Origin: Gnetum montanum
Taxonomy: Eukaryota > Streptophyta > Gnetopsida > Gnetales > Gnetaceae
Length of the DNA stretch: 56,315 nt
Assembly: GCA_015680685.1 (NCBI GenBank)
Contig: MNCI01002621.1
Coordinates: forward strand, 259,650 to 315,964
Reading direction: 5' to 3'
Shown here in pieces: positions 1 through 11,393 of this stretch; the stretch's first letter is position 1; each line of letters opens with the position of its first letter. Made by a program: the position numbers and the translations under genes. The notes under the pieces were generated by a model. It ran no database searches and was not told the origin of the DNA. It worked only from the letters and a program-made list of their open reading frames with translations.

Positions 1-289
1 CAAAAAAATCACATACCTCAGACTTGCTTAACCATACACCGTGACACTTACAAGCAAGCCTGGGAAGACAACGAACGATTAACCCCAAGTGTTTCTTGTG
101 GTGTTAAGGCATTTAGTCTGCGGAGTTCGACCGGATCGCGCGTGCACGCTCATATTCGTATGGTTGAGTGTAGGGGTACCTCGCCACTCATCAATACCAC
201 AACTAGTCCCATCCACAAAATTCGACCAGATCGTGTGTGAACGCTTGTGATTTGTATGGTTGAGCGTAGGGGTACCTCATTGCTCATCA
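1..289 (+). mobile_element. 5' LTR tail of element A, containing the end of a nested LTR
   Basis: This is the downstream part of an LTR of the Athila-like family that recurs through the window. The family's terminal signature (TATGGTTGAGYGTAGGGGTA followed by CTCATCA) occurs twice, ending at 191 and at 289. Bases 1-191 match the end of the solo LTR at 8750-8947. Bases 192-289 match the tail of the LTR ending at 9382 (ATACCACAACTAGTCCCATC). So a second LTR of the same family ends inside this one. The upstream parts lie outside the window. Confidence 0.85.
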
Positions 290-290
290 T

Positions 291-307
291 TAGCACCATT
301 TCCAGGG
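291..307 (+). other. Degenerate primer binding site of element A
   Basis: The LTR end CATCA is followed after one base by TAGCACCATTTCCAGGG. This aligns with the better preserved site of element D (TGGCGCTGTTGTAGGGG), which resembles the complement of the 3' end of plant tRNA-Asp (TGGCGCCGTTGCC). The sequence GATGGTGCTAGTTAT just downstream is nearly the same in both elements. Confidence 0.6.
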
Positions 308-414
308 ATGGTGCTAGTTATCTAGATTAGTTATATTATACACGATTGTTGTAAAGGTATTAATGATATATATTACAAAAACTCTTAACTCACACACACC
401 ATAAACCAACAATA

Positions 415-2400
415 ATGTCTCTCTCACACGAAAATGACAATGCATCGTATGGCGAACAAATTCCTTGGAGAAATAACGTGATATACAATGAAGAAAATTA
501 GAGTGACCAACCTTATGCAGGGGTTTCTTATGATCATGACCACCCTGACGACACCCATAGACTATATTCACCTAAGGCAAACAATCTTAGAGGAGATGAT
601 GTAGGTCCTAGACTAGGGGAGGCCTCAAGGCCTAATACCTTCTCAAAACCTAGAAATGATAAATCAACGGACCCCTAAGAACACCATAGAAGCCATGGAA
701 ATTCTTCTAATTCCTCATCTTCCTCTTCCCCTTCAACGTTTAGCTCTGATGAAGATGAACGTAGGTATGAAGATGAAGTTCCACTACAGGTTCAAATTAA
801 AAATTGGAATTGAACCCATGGGAAAGATCATAGACAACATCATCACAAACAAATGAACAGCGATAGGTATTTCCCTCACAGTTTGTTTAATAATGATGAA
901 TCCTTGTTGGCCACTAAGAGCCTAATGCATATCATAGAGGTCATTAAGATATCTTGTAGGCATCACAAAAAGAGTTATTTACCCAATCTTAACATGAATA
1001 ATATTCCTAAATTTGCAAGAGGCTATGATTCAGATCCACAATATCATTTACAAGCCTTCCATGATGCTTGCACTTTCTACAACATTGAAAGTGGATGGCA
1101 AAAGCTTAAGCTCTTTTCTAGGACACTAATTGATGAAGAAAAAGTGTGGTATATATCATTGAAACCAAATTCAATTTGACTATGGTCTACAATGATGGAA
1201 CTATTCAACGAGAAATACCAAACCTACGCAAGAGTGTCCAATCTGAGGAGATAGATCCAAGAATGAAAACAAGAACAACATGAACCCTTCGACATGGCCT
1301 TATATAAATATTATGCTTTATTAAATAGATGCTCAGGCCATGGTTTCTTCGAGGAAAGGCAACTTTTCCACATCATAGATGGGCTTCATAATGAAATAAG
1401 GAAGAGCCTTGGGATGTATGCCCCAGGGCAATTATATGAGCTCCAAGCCCACCAGATCTAAGAGATAATCAAATGTGTGGCAAAAGAAGAAGGAGAGATA
1501 TGCAAATGGGTGAATGTCAAGAAACATCAATGGGACTCAACTCTTCAATAGAAGGAGTTCCAGATCTATGGTAAGGAGAACGAAACTGCTCTCGATAAGG
1601 TGACCCTACAACAAACCTTGTTGATATAGGAGTCTATTGATGAACTTGAAGCAAAGTTTAATAGGATGTCCAAATGGATATATGAACATGTTACAACTCT
1701 CATTAAGATAATTGAGGAGAGAATCATTCAAAATAAGCTAGGAAATCACAACAAACAAAGGATACAGAACCAAGAAACAGTTAGGAACACTTTTTGGCAA
1801 ATGGGAAAAATGGCTAAAGAAAATGAGGCTATAGACTCAACCATAGACGAAGATAATGGATGCGACATCTACATATATGATCATCCAAAGGGCTATTTCC
1901 CATTTTTGTTACATATACAAGAGTATTGGGCAAGTGCCTTAAATCTAAATTTTTTGCAAAAGCACATACCTAGGAGATTTCCTCTCCCACAAGGTAATTA
2001 TAGACAGTCTCACAACCGACTATACCATCCTAATGGGGACTTATTACCAACCTCAACATGGTCATCAACCACAATGGCAAAAACCACAATCATGGGAGAG
2101 GCCATAACCAAATTAGCCCTATCATCCCTATTCACCGAAATCACACGGATATTACGTTCAACACCCTATATCTCTAACTAGTTCTACATCCTCTACTTCC
2201 AATTGCCACTACCACTCTCCCAAGTACCATCAACCCATGACATCCTCTGAGGGATCACCACCTTGCACCTCTTACCATCCATCCTACCCTTGATATTCTC
2301 ATTCTCCACCTCATTATATGCCACCGCCAGTAACACAGGAAGGATTGGCATCATAATATCAACAAACGAGTACCACTTGTGCTGCAAATGTGCATGGACA
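415..2400 (+). pseudogene. gag of element A (Athila-like LTR retrotransposon), broken
   Basis: The reading frame starts at the ATG at 415 (MSLSHENDNAS), about 125 bp after the LTR end. The same start occurs in element D at 55612. Several stops interrupt it. The best preserved block is 853-1179, with NMNNIPKFARGYDSDP, then a capsid-like segment that continues to about 1470 through stops (VWYISLKPNSI, ELFNEKYQTYARVSNLR, GHGFFEE, HIIDGLHNE). Element D has the same blocks. The later part (1666-2181) is Gln/Asn rich. From about 2180 the sequence reads as Ser/Pro/Tyr-rich protein with stops. I see no CCHC zinc knuckle. Gag forms the particle that packages retroelement RNA; this copy cannot make a full protein. 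Assignment rests on position, the match to D and general Gag-like character. Confidence 0.7.
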
Positions 2401-3407
2401 TTCTGACACTAGTGGGTCCCAATCACAACGTCGGAGGCATCCCTTCTAGAGAAAAGGTTGTAAGCCAAAGCAAACCACACATGGACCCACCATATCATCT
2501 GAGCTAGCATAATGCCAATATGGTGCATCACCTTCCTTATCTTAACCAATGTCTTTTGATCATACTACCATATCATGATCAAGGGTGCAATTGTGGGCTA
2601 GCCATCCATAATGTTAACACACCTCATACACTAACCCACCATACATTTAACCATCAAGTGTGTGACCAACAATTTTTCTACCCAACCACCACACCGTCAA
2701 TAGACACCCAATGGTTGGGGTATGGACACTTTCCAACATTTCATACATGCATGGATCCTATTAGTCCACTTATTAATCCTTGTCACAACCAAATGTTTAG
2801 TCATGGGGGTTACCCCCATTCTAATCTTCAAGATTTTTAAGTGATTTTCATCTTTTTATTTTACATTTTTTGTGTTACACGTTTTTACCATTTTCCTATT
2901 TCTTGATTCAAATTTTTTGTATTTCTTCCAACTTTTTCTAGTTGTTGTTTTCATTTTCTTTATTGAGTAATCTTGCTTGTGAATAAAATGATCATGTTGC
3001 CCATTGAGATGAGGTTTTCTCTATGTTGTCAAGTCATAAGGAACTAATTATTCAGACATTGAGACCATGACATCCATCCACCCATTCCATTAATAAGAGG
3101 TTTGTGATGTAGTCATAATGGTAATATTTTTTATCATCCAACCTAAAAATAACTTCATAATCATTTTGTCTAGAAAAAAGAGTGCAGAACCAAGGCAGAA
3201 TGTAAAGGGTGTTACATCAAGGGGATTTGTGGATTCTTTTTGGCCACTTCTGTATGTTCTATCATGTTGTTGAGGTTGTAACCATATCCTTGTAGATCTA
3301 ATGAGAAATGGAAGTAAGAGTAACTTAACACGACACTGAATAAACTTCTGTGAGTCCCATTGGAAAGACATGTACCCATGCTTGAAAGTTGGCGGCTTCT
3401 CAGAATT

Positions 3408-3443
<36 letters not shown>

Positions 3444-4140
3444 AGTTTGCCATAATAAGCTTCTTCCTTGGACAACATGCCAAGTGATGTTACTTCGCAC
3501 GACTCTAATAGGCTTAGGGCTATCCGTCAATGTGATGAAATAATGCGATGTCACTGCAATGTGGTGTGGACTTGGTTTGAATCTTAGAAAGAAGGACACA
3601 TGATTATTTAACCATTAATAACACACAAGGTTTTATTGTGTCCATGGAATGACCTCATGTCCCAATTTCTGCAATCCCTTCTATTGTCCATCTCATCTTG
3701 TTGTCCAGATGATCATAACTTGTGATTTTATGTAACATAGAGTTATTATCTCAAATTGGTGATTTTAACATGTGTGTTTTATTTCATAGGTATGTGTTGC
3801 ATTCAACCCCTTTAGTTCCTACAGACATTTTTAGGTGTAACTTTTATGATTCGTACTTGTTTGACCTAACCACATCATCTTTCACCTTTCAAGCGCTCAG
3901 TTGTTATATTTTATCATTTCTCTTATTACATAGTTGATTTGTCCACAATCTCGATTTCAACGCCTTTTTCCTACTCATTCTAGTGCTTTTCACGTCGACA
4001 CCTTCACCTTATCATACTTTCGGTGCCTCAAATCGATTTTTCACTTATCCTAGAATGGTGGACTTAACTTCAAACCTTCCACCTAATGATAGAGCTTTAG
4101 TTTGCATGTTCACCTACCCCATACAATGAAAATTTCTGGA
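2400..4140. other. Internal region of element A without recognisable pol
   Basis: The stretch between gag and ORF2, where protease, RT, RNase H and integrase would lie, has none of them. I looked for FMDDF, PLPF-D, WxEKL and retropepsin-like motifs on both strands. It is T-rich around 2840-2960 and holds a (TA)n run. Short open frames here, including the one at 3090-3599 on the minus strand, have no protein-like features. Element A is therefore a pol-less element. Confidence 0.6.
3411..3441. repeat. (TA)n microsatellite
   Basis: About fifteen uninterrupted TA dinucleotides lie inside the internal region of element A. Confidence 0.95.
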
Positions 4141-4143
4141 CCT

Positions 4144-4220
4144 CGACGTTGCGTACCCAACATCGGGTCCAATGCGACATTGTGTACCCAACATCAGGTC
4201 TCATGAAACTATATATATAT
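4144..4220 (+). promoter_or_regulatory. U3-like direct repeats plus TATA inside element A, upstream of ORF2
   Basis: Two 27-bp direct repeats (4144-4170 and 4175-4201) share the core GTACCCAACATC. They differ at four positions, all C/T or G/A changes. A TATATATATAT run follows at 4210-4220. The unit resembles U3 of the element's own LTR at 7734-7760 (CGACATCGAATACACAACATC). LTRs of this family also place paired short repeats just before TATAAATA. I infer a possible internal promoter for ORF2, whose ATG is about 550 bp downstream. It could instead be a leftover U3 fragment. Confidence 0.4.
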
Positions 4221-4765
4221 GACCCCTGCAATACTTGAAATTCATTTTCATCATTTGCTACTAGGGGAGTTTAAATTTTCTCTTTCGACTCAAAGCTTTG
4301 CACTCATCTTCCACTTGCAATATTTAGCTCTCTACAGCTCTGATTTTTATGTTGTTTGAACCCATTTGAATCTAGAGTGTTCAACCTAGTCATGGGGGGG
4401 TGCTTGCATGTGAAACTTATGCCAAATTACTCAAATTTGCTATCACCTAGAAGGTATCATAAAGGTAAGAACATTAAAAACTTTAGGAGTTATAATGAAA
4501 AATCACTCATGTTAATGCCAAAAATCCAATCTTTCCAACCCACAGGCCTATAACCAACATTATAAGCCACATATAAGGAAAAAGGAGCCAATTGCGATGG
4601 GTCATAAATAGAGATAGATATTTTTTGGGATTTTTGTTGAAAATATTTCTAACTTTGTGATCATATGCATTATGAACTTAATGAACTAAGGTTACAAGTA
4701 AGGTATAAACCAATTTATGATAACACATATAACCTTAGTAACACTTGACCTTTGCTTGATTGCAG

Positions 4766-7507
4766 ATGGCCCCAAAAATAGGTTCTCAAGGTGAACCCTC
4801 GCAAAGAGCCACTAAGTGTCCATAAGGTGGCCATGGTCAGTAAGGTGAACATGTAAAACACGCAGAGCAAGAGGCAAAATCCTTCAGCATTTACCAAGAG
4901 GCTCCTGCTACTAGACAATTGGCCCAAGGGGAGGCTGTAGAACCACAAGCTCCTAAGTACGCACAACATCTCATGTTGCCTCCCGATAGCCTTATTGCCA
5001 CTTTAGAAAAGTCCACATTGGCTTTGGTCATTGTGGAAATGAACTTCGATCCATTCATGGAGTTTTCTCTAGAAGCGATTCAGACGCAACTCAAGGAATT
5101 CCCATTGTGGCCCATTTTATCAAAGAGTGAAAAATGGTACCTAGGTGAAACTTATCAGTTCTGGAACACTAAAGATGAGGGCACCACCATTAACAGCTAT
5201 GGGGTGATCACCCCTTATTTAGTAAAAGCAATTGCTACAGCCCCCAACCTTCCAAATGAAGGGACTAAAGTTGCTCATCTGTCAACTAGATCAGACTTTG
5301 AGACTAAGATATTGTGGCTGAGATGGGTGTACAACAAGGAGGATAAAACATACAATGAAATGACTTTTGAGAAGAAAACATATTTCAAGATTAGGACTTA
5401 CCACCTATTTCCCATAAAAAGGCTTAATCAAATTTCAACTTATGTGGCCAAGGGAAGTGCCATTTTAATGGGTAAATTTATGACCAGTCTTCCCTAGTTT
5501 TATTTTACTGAAATCCAACGGTGGTTTGAAGAAATGAAGTCAAGGAGACCAATACTTCCTTTCCCCTACTTAATTAGAAAGCTGTGTAAGCATGTTGGGA
5601 TATTAGGATATACTAATGATATCCCTAGGAAGGCTTAGAACACCTCCTTTGCTAAACTCCTAAAACCTACCGCACCAAGAAGGGATCTTAGTGAAGAACA
5701 AGAAATAGGGAAGGAGGCAGAGCCACAAACTAGAATACAATGTGAGCCTGAGCAGTGCCCACAAGCACAAGCTCTGCCATTGCCACTGTCGCAAGACTAT
5801 AGGCCCTCGATGAGCCACTTGTAGAAGATCATTGAAGTAGTCAACTAGGAAAGCAAGGACGAGTCAAACCTTTTTCAAGTCATGGATGATGTTGTATAGT
5901 CCATAATGTTAACTGACCTAACATGGGTGGAAATCTCAATACAATCATGAGGAGAAGGATCCCAATGATCATGACAAATCTCTAGGAACACTACATCTTT
6001 CCAAGTAATGGTGGAAATTGGAGAAGGTGCCATAGTTGTGGTATCACAACATGAGGATGTAGCAGGTGCAACAGAGGTGATCACAGATCATATTAAAGAA
6101 TCATTCAATGTGCCTATTGTGCCTTCGATAGATCTAACAGAAACTAGAGATGTGCAAGTATTGGCTAGGACTTTAATGACTCCTGCAGTGCAAGAGGATG
6201 TGCTTGATCGACTGCTACAAATGGGCTAAGTAATAACTACCTTGTTTAACATCCCCAGTAATGTCACTGTAGCCTAATATGATCTCATCACCATGAAAGG
6301 AAAGTTGGTCATGGTAGAAGTCAGGGTAGAGCATGTGGAAATATAAATACAAAGATTACAAGAAGAGCTAGCTACCCTAAGAGTCGAACGATGGGATCCC
6401 ACCCATTTTGTTGCATTAGACCAACTTGAACAATTCAAAATGGAGCAGTTAACCAAGCTAACTAAGGAGAGAGCAACTGCTGAGCAAGAGAAAGAGAAGG
6501 TGATTTGGAATGCCTCTGCTACTGATGCACAATCTCATGCATACAAAAAGGCATTAACCATTGTACAGGAAGAGAATAACTAGCTCATTATAGAAAATTC
6601 CAGGTTGATTACTGTGGAGAAGCAAAAGAATATTCTAAAGGAAAGCATCCACCAATTAAGAGAACAACTGGTGAGAGTCAACCAAGACATGAATAAATTA
6701 GCTAGAGAGAATAGAACCCTCTCAATGAAGTAGGTTTGCACTATCCACCAGAAGTCAACAATTGAAATTAGTGCATGGCAAAATGAGGTCAAAAAGCATG
6801 GAAAAACTAAAAGAAAACTTCTATGACCAAGTTGGCATGTACAAGCAGATCAATGAGAAAGAAATCCAGATGGCCAAGGCCCACATCAGCTCCTTATCGG
6901 TGCAAAATCCTGAGTGGCAACCCATCTTGGATAGCTATGCCTTGGTCCATCAAGCAGAAGTCATGAATAAAGACCTACAGATAGAAGATTTGAAAGAATA
7001 CATGGCATTGGCTAACCTTAGATATGCCAACCTTACCATGTTAATAGCAAGTTGTCCTTGAAACGAGCTGGAAAAACAACTGGCAACCACCTATGTAGTA
7101 TATGAGAAGGAGTTTGCAGATCAAAAGGATGCTTCATAGAAATTACAGGTGGCAAACTCAAAATTAGAGTTGGTTAAAGCTAATTATCAAGGATAGAATG
7201 ACATAGCCTCAAACCTAGCTCAAAGATTGACTGATTATCATGAACTCAAAGATAAAGTTAGGGCCTTCGTGAAAGAATGACAACAATTCGGTGCTTGGTA
7301 TGTAAAGGAAAATCAAATGTTCCCACAATTGCCATGTCCTTGGGCTATGCTATCCCCAGCACACATCAACACAGCAGCTTGGATGATCACAATACAAGGA
7401 TAGAGGAGGAGAAGTTGCAAGCATTTCTCAATCGCTACAAATTTTAATGGCTTGGCAACAAAGGGAAGTAACCGATGGAAGAGCCACCACCTCCAGGCAC
7501 CACATGA
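4766..7507 (+). pseudogene. ORF2 of element A: N-terminal domain plus long coiled coil, in the env-like position
   Basis: About 914 codons from the ATG at 4766 (MAPKIGSQGEP) to TGA at 7505, with many stops and some frameshifts. The longest clean piece (4919-5497) holds an N-terminal domain (YQFWNTKDEG, NSYGVITPYLVKAI, ILWLRWVYNKED), followed after stops by FPYLIRKLCKHVGI. This resembles the 'putative plant transposon protein' domain found after pol in Athila-type elements, though I recognise it only by eye. From about 5780 comes LSQDYRPSMSHL, then a Glu/Lys/Gln/Leu-rich coiled coil (about 6260-7290). The C terminus has QMFPQLPCPW and, in a shifted frame, a DPR-EEK motif. The same blocks occur in B (9385-11192) and C (48924-50200, minus). 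The ATG directly follows TTGCTTGATTGCAG, a good 3' splice site. Function unknown. Confidence 0.7.
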
Positions 7508-7685
7508 GCTTCCTAGTTTTATGATTTTCTTTGTAATGTGCTCCATTTTTATATTACACCACTATAGCATGCAAGAGTCAATTATTTTGTTTATTGTTTA
7601 AGTCATTCAATAATCCCATACATTCCCAATATTTTATAAAGAAGTTGTTCCTCATTTTTTTTAACTCTAGGATGAGTTTTCATTC

Positions 7686-7698
7686 AATGGTGGGGATA
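7686..7698 (+). other. Polypurine tract of element A
   Basis: AATGGTGGGGATA lies directly before the LTR start TGATGAGTCATC. Element B has the equivalent GGAGGGGGTA before its LTR, and element C has it on the minus strand. Confidence 0.7.
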
Positions 7699-9382
7699 TG
7701 ATGAGTCATCATTTGTTGGGCCCCGACATCGAATACACAACATCAAAGCCAAGAAATGACATCGGATATCTGATGCCGCCTCTTCTAAGTTGGCCTATAA
7801 ATATAGCACTTGGGCACCTAGTTGAGACAAGGAAAGGGTAGTAATAGAAGATAGTTTTAGTTTTTAGTTTCTTCTCTTTAGAGTGTGTTATTCCCAATGC
7901 ATGCCTATAGTGTGATGTCTGTAATTCTATGGCACATTTGTTCTAGTGTGACATACTTGGACACGTTACATGACTGGCAATAAAGATCGAGATTACTTTC
8001 ATCATTACAACATCCACTTAGATTATTATTACTTTCAATTATTAATTATTTACTACTTTCTTTAGTTAAATGTTTCCATTTATTGCTATTTGCTATTCAT
8101 GTTATTAAGTGGAATGCATATGTAATGAGCCACGATATTGTGTACGTGATATCGCGTCCGCGATATTTCATCGGCCCCTGCAATATCATGTACGTGATAT
8201 TGTAGCCCGTCGCCAGTTCTATAAATAAGAGGCAGCTTTCCCTTGTTTCTCCATCTAGATCTAGACCCTTAGCTAAACTCTGGCAGTTTTACCATTCCAT
8301 AGATAGAATAATTTCCTTGTGCCCGCAGTAGGACTCTCAAAGTGAACGGATCTTTATTCGAGCAAATTGTACCTAAGCACACATTTGTGTACGGAAATAA
8401 AGACAAACTTTCTAATAAACCTTGCAGCATGTGGACTAAGCTAAATAGGATTTAATTAATGTTAAATGCTTAAATGCTTTCTTAGATAATTAATCTCTCT
8501 CAACCCTTAACTCTCCTAGTTAAGTGCATTCAGTACGATCGCTTCGAGCACGTGTGTAATGCTTAGTAACCTAGTAATGGCTAGCGTTTGGTAATCCTAG
8601 TAGTGTTGCACTGGTTCAGGGTGTGTACGGCAAGTGGGAACAGATACTGGTGCTAGGACAATTAGAACTTAGTTAGTGAATAGTTAATATAAGTTAGTCA
8701 CTTAGTCTCTTCATCCTCTCTCTCTTAGCATAGGCGTTAAAAAGATAAAAGTTATAAAAATCATACACCTCAGGCTTACTTAACCATACAACTGTGACAA
8801 TACAAGTAAGTCTGGGAAGACAACAATTGATTAACCTTAAGTGTTCCATTAGGGCACGTAAGCAATTAGTCCTTGGAGTTCGACCAGATCGTGCGTGAAA
8901 CGCTCGTATTCGTATGGTTGAGTATAGGGATACCTCACCACTCATCAGTATGCCTTAATCATGAGCATTTAAATATAGATACTTGGTAATCCAAAAGTGT
9001 ATTGTTTGGCACACCCAATGACATACGCTTGACAATACCAAAAGTAGTCTCACAAAGTCCAAGATGTATACGAACAATTAGGGACGAATACCAATCACAC
9101 ATAGGCTAGTTAGATTTCACTTTTCATTGCCCATTAACTTAATTAATTTACCTCTTTACCATCATTAAGAGTAGCATGGAATTAGATAGCATCATATGTC
9201 TCACTTTGGACTAAATCATACACAACAAAGGTACCACTAGTCCAAGTGGGAAGACAGTGAACTGCAATTAGAGCATAATGATCTAAATACCACAACTAGT
9301 CCCATCCACAAAATTAAATTGGATTGTGGGTGAACGTTTGTGATTCATATGGTTAAGTGTAGGGGTACCTCGTCGCTCATCA
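7699..9382 (+). mobile_element. LTR shared by elements A and B (interrupted by a nested LTR)
   Basis: The LTR runs from TGATGAGTCATC after the polypurine tract to CGCTCATCA at 9382. Removing the nested LTR (8121-8947) leaves about 857 bp, close to the 843 bp of the LTR of element D. U3 has a TATAAATA box near 7797. A GCAATAAAGATCGAGATTAC block near 7978-7997 supplies the AATAAA polyadenylation signal. Short repeats of the type TTGGTAAYCC occur in the downstream half. It is the 3' LTR of A and stands in the 5' LTR position for B. Confidence 0.85.
8121..8947 (+). mobile_element. Nested solo LTR, same family, different subfamily
   Basis: 827 bp from TGTAATGAGCCACGATATTG to CCACTCATCA, with its own U3 repeats (GTGTACGTGATATCGCG and ATGTACGTGATATTG) and TATAAATAAG near 8221. 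The flanks GCATA (8116-8120) and GTATG (8948-8952) fit a 5-bp target duplication with two transitions. The LTR of D shows the uninterrupted site (GGAATGAGTATGAATTAATC), which supports these boundaries. Its end matches bases 1-191 of the window. Confidence 0.75.
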
Positions 9383-9384
9383 CA

Positions 9385-11192
9385 ATGCCTCCCAAAAAGG
9401 ACCAAATAGAAGAACAAATAGATACTAAGGAGACTACCCAAACCATAGGAGAACAATAGTAGCAATCGTAAGTTCAACCATTGTTGTCACAAGATTATAG
9501 GCCTTTAATGAGTCATCTGCAACAAATTATAGAAACCATTAGTTGGGGAAGCACAGAAGAGGCTAATTTATTCAAAGTAATTGATGACGCAGCCATGGAA
9601 ACCATCTCAACAAATCTTGCTAGCAGACAAATATCATGATAGTCAGGAGGAGAGGCCTAGTGGTTACAACAAATTTTTGAGAACATCACATTGTTCCAAG
9701 TAGTTCTTGAATTTGGAGAAGGAGCTATAGTTGTGGTCATGCAGCACCATGATGTAATGGAAGTCATAAAAGTGATCACAGATCACATTAAAGAATCTTT
9801 CAATGTATCTGTTGTGCCACTAACTAATTTTTCTAGAATAAAAGATGCTCAAATGTTAGTTGGAACCTCTATGACTCCTGCATATCATGAAGGTGTGTTA
9901 GATAAACTGTTGTAGATAAGACAAGTTATGAAAAATCTCTTCGACATTCCTGGTAGTGTCACTTCAACACAGTATGAATTGATCACCACTAAAGGAAAAC
10001 TGATCATGGTAGAAATGAGGGCAAAGCATGCTAAGAATGAGCTTTGTAGATTACAATAAGAGCTCATAGCCCTAAGGGCAGAAAGAAGAGATCTAACTAA
10101 GTTCATTACACCATAATAGATAGCACAATTCAGAATTGAGTAGATCAGTTACCTCTTTAAGAACAATAAAGAGATTGAAAATAAAAAAGAAACGATAGTA
10201 TGGGATGCTTTAGCGACCATAGCCTAAACATATGCCCATGTGAAAGCACTTACTGTCTTTCAAGAGGAAAATATAGAACTCATTGCAAATAACATGTTGT
10301 TGACCACTGTTGAAAAATAGAAGAATATTTTGGAAGAGAGCATCCACCAACTTAGGGAACAATTGGTGAGGATCAACCAAGATAGCTGTTTTGTAAAAGA
10401 AGAAAGAACCCTCTCCATGGAAGAGGTACACACCATCCGTTAGAAGTTAGTTATCAAAATTAGCACATGGTAGAATGAGGCAAAGAAGCATGAATGGCTC
10501 AAGGAACACTTCCAAGATCAGGTGGAAATGTATAAACAAATCAATGAGAAAGAGATCTAGATGGTGAACAGCAAATTAAGTCCATGTTAGCACAAAATCC
10601 AGAATCGAAGTCCATCTTGGACAGCATGGCCCACACTTATAAAGTGGAAATGAAAAATAAAGACCTAGAAGACTTAAAAGAATACATGGGATTAGCAAAT
10701 CTCAATTATGCTAACTTGGGCATGTTGATAGCAGGTAGGCCCATAAGTGAGCTTGAAAAATAATTAGCAACCATGTATGCCTTATACGAGAAGGAGTTTG
10801 TAGATCACAAAGATGTTTTACAAAAACTTCAAGTAGTAAACTCAAAGTTAAAAGCAGCTAAGGCTGGCTACTAGGGGCAAAAAGATGTAGTAGTGAACCT
10901 GGCCAAAAGATTAATAAATTACCATGAATTAAGAGAGTAGGCCAGAGCTTTTAAAGAAGAAAGACGATAGTTTGTGACATTGTATGTTAAAGCTAATCAG
11001 ATGTTTCCACAACTGCAATCTCTGTGGGACGTGCCAACCCCATCAAACATTGGTTCATCAACATGGATGGTTCATGATCCAAGAACAGAAGAGGAGAAAT
11101 TGAAAATGCTCCTGAACCAATACAAATTTTAAAAGCCTAATGACTAGGGGAAGCAACCAATGGAAGAGCTACCATCACCTAGAACAACATAA
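9385..11192 (+). pseudogene. ORF2 of element B, starting right after an LTR
   Basis: The ATG at 9385 (MPPKKDQIEEQ) is two bases after the LTR end; no primer site, gag or pol lies between. The frame is broken by many stops, often TAG where CAG is expected. Matched blocks to element A are LSQDYRPLMSHLQQIIE, EFGEGAIVVV, ITDHIKESFNV, HQLREQLVRINQD, QVEMYKQINEKEI and LYEKEFVDHKDV. The C terminus holds MFPQLQSLWDVP, then WMVHDPRTEEEKLKMLLNQY, and the frame ends near 11192. The 900-bp N-terminal domain region of A (about 4840-5770) is missing. Most of the remaining protein is predicted coiled coil from its Glu/Lys/Leu pattern. Confidence 0.7.
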
Positions 11193-11393
11193 GGCTACAT
11201 CTAGCTTCACAAATTCTGTTTTTGTATTGTAAATTTTATCATGTAATGAATGTTTCATTTGTGTAAAACACCGCGACACTCAAGAGTCATGTATAAAATA
11301 GTTAGTGTCATTTAAATCTACCTCCCAATTTTGTAATGGACTCTATCCTCATTTTTAACTTGACGACAAGTTTTTAGTCAATTGGAGGGGGTA

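Noticed and set aside
3090-3599. 169-codon open frame on the minus strand
   Set aside because: It crosses a (TA)n run giving repeated Tyr-Ile, lies inside element A, and shows no domain-like pattern.
4919-5497. 192-codon open frame as an independent host gene
   Set aside because: It lies between gag and the LTR of element A and continues through stops into the coiled coil shared with B and C, so it is part of the retroelement.
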